A stretch of 47,402 nucleotides of DNA, from assembly GCF_007827595.1 (NCBI RefSeq), contig NZ_VISR01000048.1, positions 1-47,402 on the forward strand. Direction: 5' to 3'. The notes under the pieces were generated by a model, which saw only the letters and a program-made list of their open reading frames with translations, searched no databases and was not told the DNA's origin. Source of the DNA: Streptomyces sp. BK340. GTDB taxonomy: Bacteria; Actinomycetota; Actinomycetes; Streptomycetales; Streptomycetaceae. The translations under genes were made by a program, and so were the position numbers. Of the stretch, positions 46,336 to 47,402 are shown piece after piece. Positions within the stretch are counted from its first letter, which is position 1, and every line of letters starts with the position of its first letter.

Positions 46336-46673
46336 ATTCCACCTCGGACGCGTTACGGGGTGAGACGCACGGCGCCGTACGTCTCGTCGTCAGGGTCGAC
46401 GTTAGTGGTTACCGGGGCGTCGGTGGGGACGCCGCGAGCGCGGGTGTCGGGACGCGGCGGTGGCGTAATGGCCGCCCTGGCGGGAAACCGGGAAAGGGGC
46501 CGGTCTTGTGCGTAGACATACGCGTGAGTAGTTAACAAAGTGCCGGATTGCCCACCCGAATAGGGTGGGAAGGCTCCTCCGGTACGTCCCACAGCAGCAC
46601 CACGTCTCACCTGCAGGACCCACCTCCCCACAGCCATCCGCCCACACCCACGTTGAAGCGGACAGGAGCGGTC
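46336..46673. other. glgP-glgE divergent promoter region
   Basis: This 338-bp interval should hold both promoters. I see an AT-richer segment at about 46500-46550 and a small hairpin (46551-46569, 7-bp stem) about 105 bases before glgE, but no confident -35/-10 pair. There is no gene. Confidence 0.55.
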
Positions 46674-47402
46674 ATGCCCGCCACGCACCACTCGTCAGCA
46701 CCCTCGACACCCAGCAAGGCGGCCGGAAGGAAAACTTCTGGCAAGAAAACCGGAAAGCCCGCCGAGGAACTTCGCGAGGAGGCTCCGGCCCCGCCCCGGC
46801 AGCAGCTTCCCGCCCCGCCGGAACCGACCGTTCTCGGCCGAATTCCCGTCCTCGACGTGCGCCCGGTGGTCCAGCACGGGCGCAGGCCCGCCAAGGCGGT
46901 GGCCGGTGAGTCGTTCGAGGTGTCGGCCACCGTGTTCCGGGAGGGGCACGACGCCGTCGCCGCGAACGTCGTCCTGCGGGATCCCGAGGGCCGCCCGGGC
47001 CCCTGGACCCCGATGCGTGAACTCGCCCCGGGCACCGACCATCTGGGCGCCACCGTCACCCCGGACGAACCCGGCCGCTGGACCTACACGGTCGAGGCCT
47101 GGTCGGACCCGGTCGGCACCTGGCGGCACCACGCGCAGATCAAGATCCCGGCGGGCATCGACACCGGCCTGGTCCTGGACGAGGGCGCTCGGCTGTACGA
47201 GCGGGCGGCCGCCGGAGTGCCCGAGGAGCAGCGGGACGTGGTCCTGGCGGCCGCCGCCGCGCTGCGGGCGGAGGACCGCCCGGCCGCCTGGCGGCTCGCG
47301 GCGGCCCTGTCACCCGAGGTGGACGCGGTGCTGTCCCGGTATCCGTTGCGCGAGTTGGTGACCGCGTCGGACGCGATGCCGCTGCTCGTGGAGCGGGAGC
47401 GG
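46674..47402 (+). CDS. glgE: GlgE maltosyltransferase, N-terminal part (runs off the edge)
   Basis: The frame stays open to the right edge, giving 243 residues here. After a disordered Lys/Pro-rich N-terminus of about 45 residues comes GRIPVLDVRPVV, then the domain N sandwich (about 50-150, with WTPMRELAPGTDH and PGRWTYTVEAWSDP) and the helical insert (KIPAGID onward) of GlgE. GlgE transfers maltose from maltose-1-phosphate to an alpha-1,4-glucan. The catalytic GH13 domain lies outside the window. ATG 46674 is preceded by CAGGAG. It is divergent from glgP. The other pathway genes are not visible. Confidence 0.9.
   Translation, partial: MPATHHSSAPSTPSKAAGRKTSGKKTGKPAEELREEAPAPPRQQLPAPPEPTVLGRIPVLDVRPVVQHGRRPAKAVAGESFEVSATVFREGHDAVAANVVLRDPEGRPGPWTPMRELAPGTDHLGATVTPDEPGRWTYTVEAWSDPVGTWRHHAQIKIPAGIDTGLVLDEGARLYERAAAGVPEEQRDVVLAAAAALRAEDRPAAWRLAAALSPEVDAVLSRYPLRELVTASDAMPLLVERER

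Noticed and set aside
43804..46515. 903-residue plus-strand open frame
   Set aside because: It is antisense to glgP, rich in Arg/Gln/His/Val as typical of shadow frames, and shows no domain.

Overview
The window is a very GC-rich actinobacterial chromosome segment, almost certainly from a Streptomyces. GTG starts are common, genes are often coupled by ATGA or GTGA overlaps, and Streptomyces hallmarks are present: a CabC-type EF-hand protein, an HATPase_c_2 regulatory protein, the GlgE/GlgP pair, tandem lipoprotein L,D-transpeptidases and tandem secreted M4 proteases. I saw no rRNA, tRNA, CRISPR array or intact insertion sequence.

Region 1 (1-8043) looks accessory. After about 550 bases with no supportable gene comes an ESX/type VII secretion-like set: a small helical protein, a WXG protein with a long Pro/Gly-rich tail, a mycosin-like membrane protease, a small helical protein, an alpha/beta hydrolase of the DUF1023 kind with a helical N-terminus, and a lipoprotein. 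The last three are translationally coupled. No EccB/C/D/E gene is present in the window. The block ends next to the C-terminal remnant of a tyrosine recombinase.

Region 2 (8149-17334) holds secreted and housekeeping genes: a Ca-dependent PI-PLC-like enzyme, a GH25 lysozyme-like protein, a Rossmann-fold oxidoreductase of the F420:NADP reductase type, CabC, a GNAT acetyltransferase, a coupled pair of a NodB-fold lipoprotein and a YncE-like beta-propeller lipoprotein, a secreted PQQ-type propeller protein, an anti-sigma-kinase-like ATPase and an enoyl-CoA hydratase. Strong inverted-repeat terminators separate several of these units.

Region 3 (17415-25822) has two tandem L,D-transpeptidase lipoproteins, the glycogen debranching enzyme GlgX, a SigE-family sigma factor with a probable membrane partner, and a coupled GT2 plus GT-C glycosyltransferase pair.

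Region 4 (25838-38844) is rich in transporters: two heterodimeric ABC exporters, each with complementary degenerate ATPase sites, and an ABC-2 ATPase/permease coupled to a NarL-type two-component system (LnrLMN/JK-like layout). Between them is a HEAT-repeat gene followed by a MerR-HEAT fusion regulator, with a MerR-type promoter lying beside an 8-bp tandem repeat array.

Region 5 (39167-47402) has two paralogous thermolysin-family secreted proteases that share an upstream block resembling an AdpA site, a DUF1990-like protein, then divergent glgP and glgE. The latter two belong to alpha-glucan degradation and synthesis; glgE runs off the right edge.
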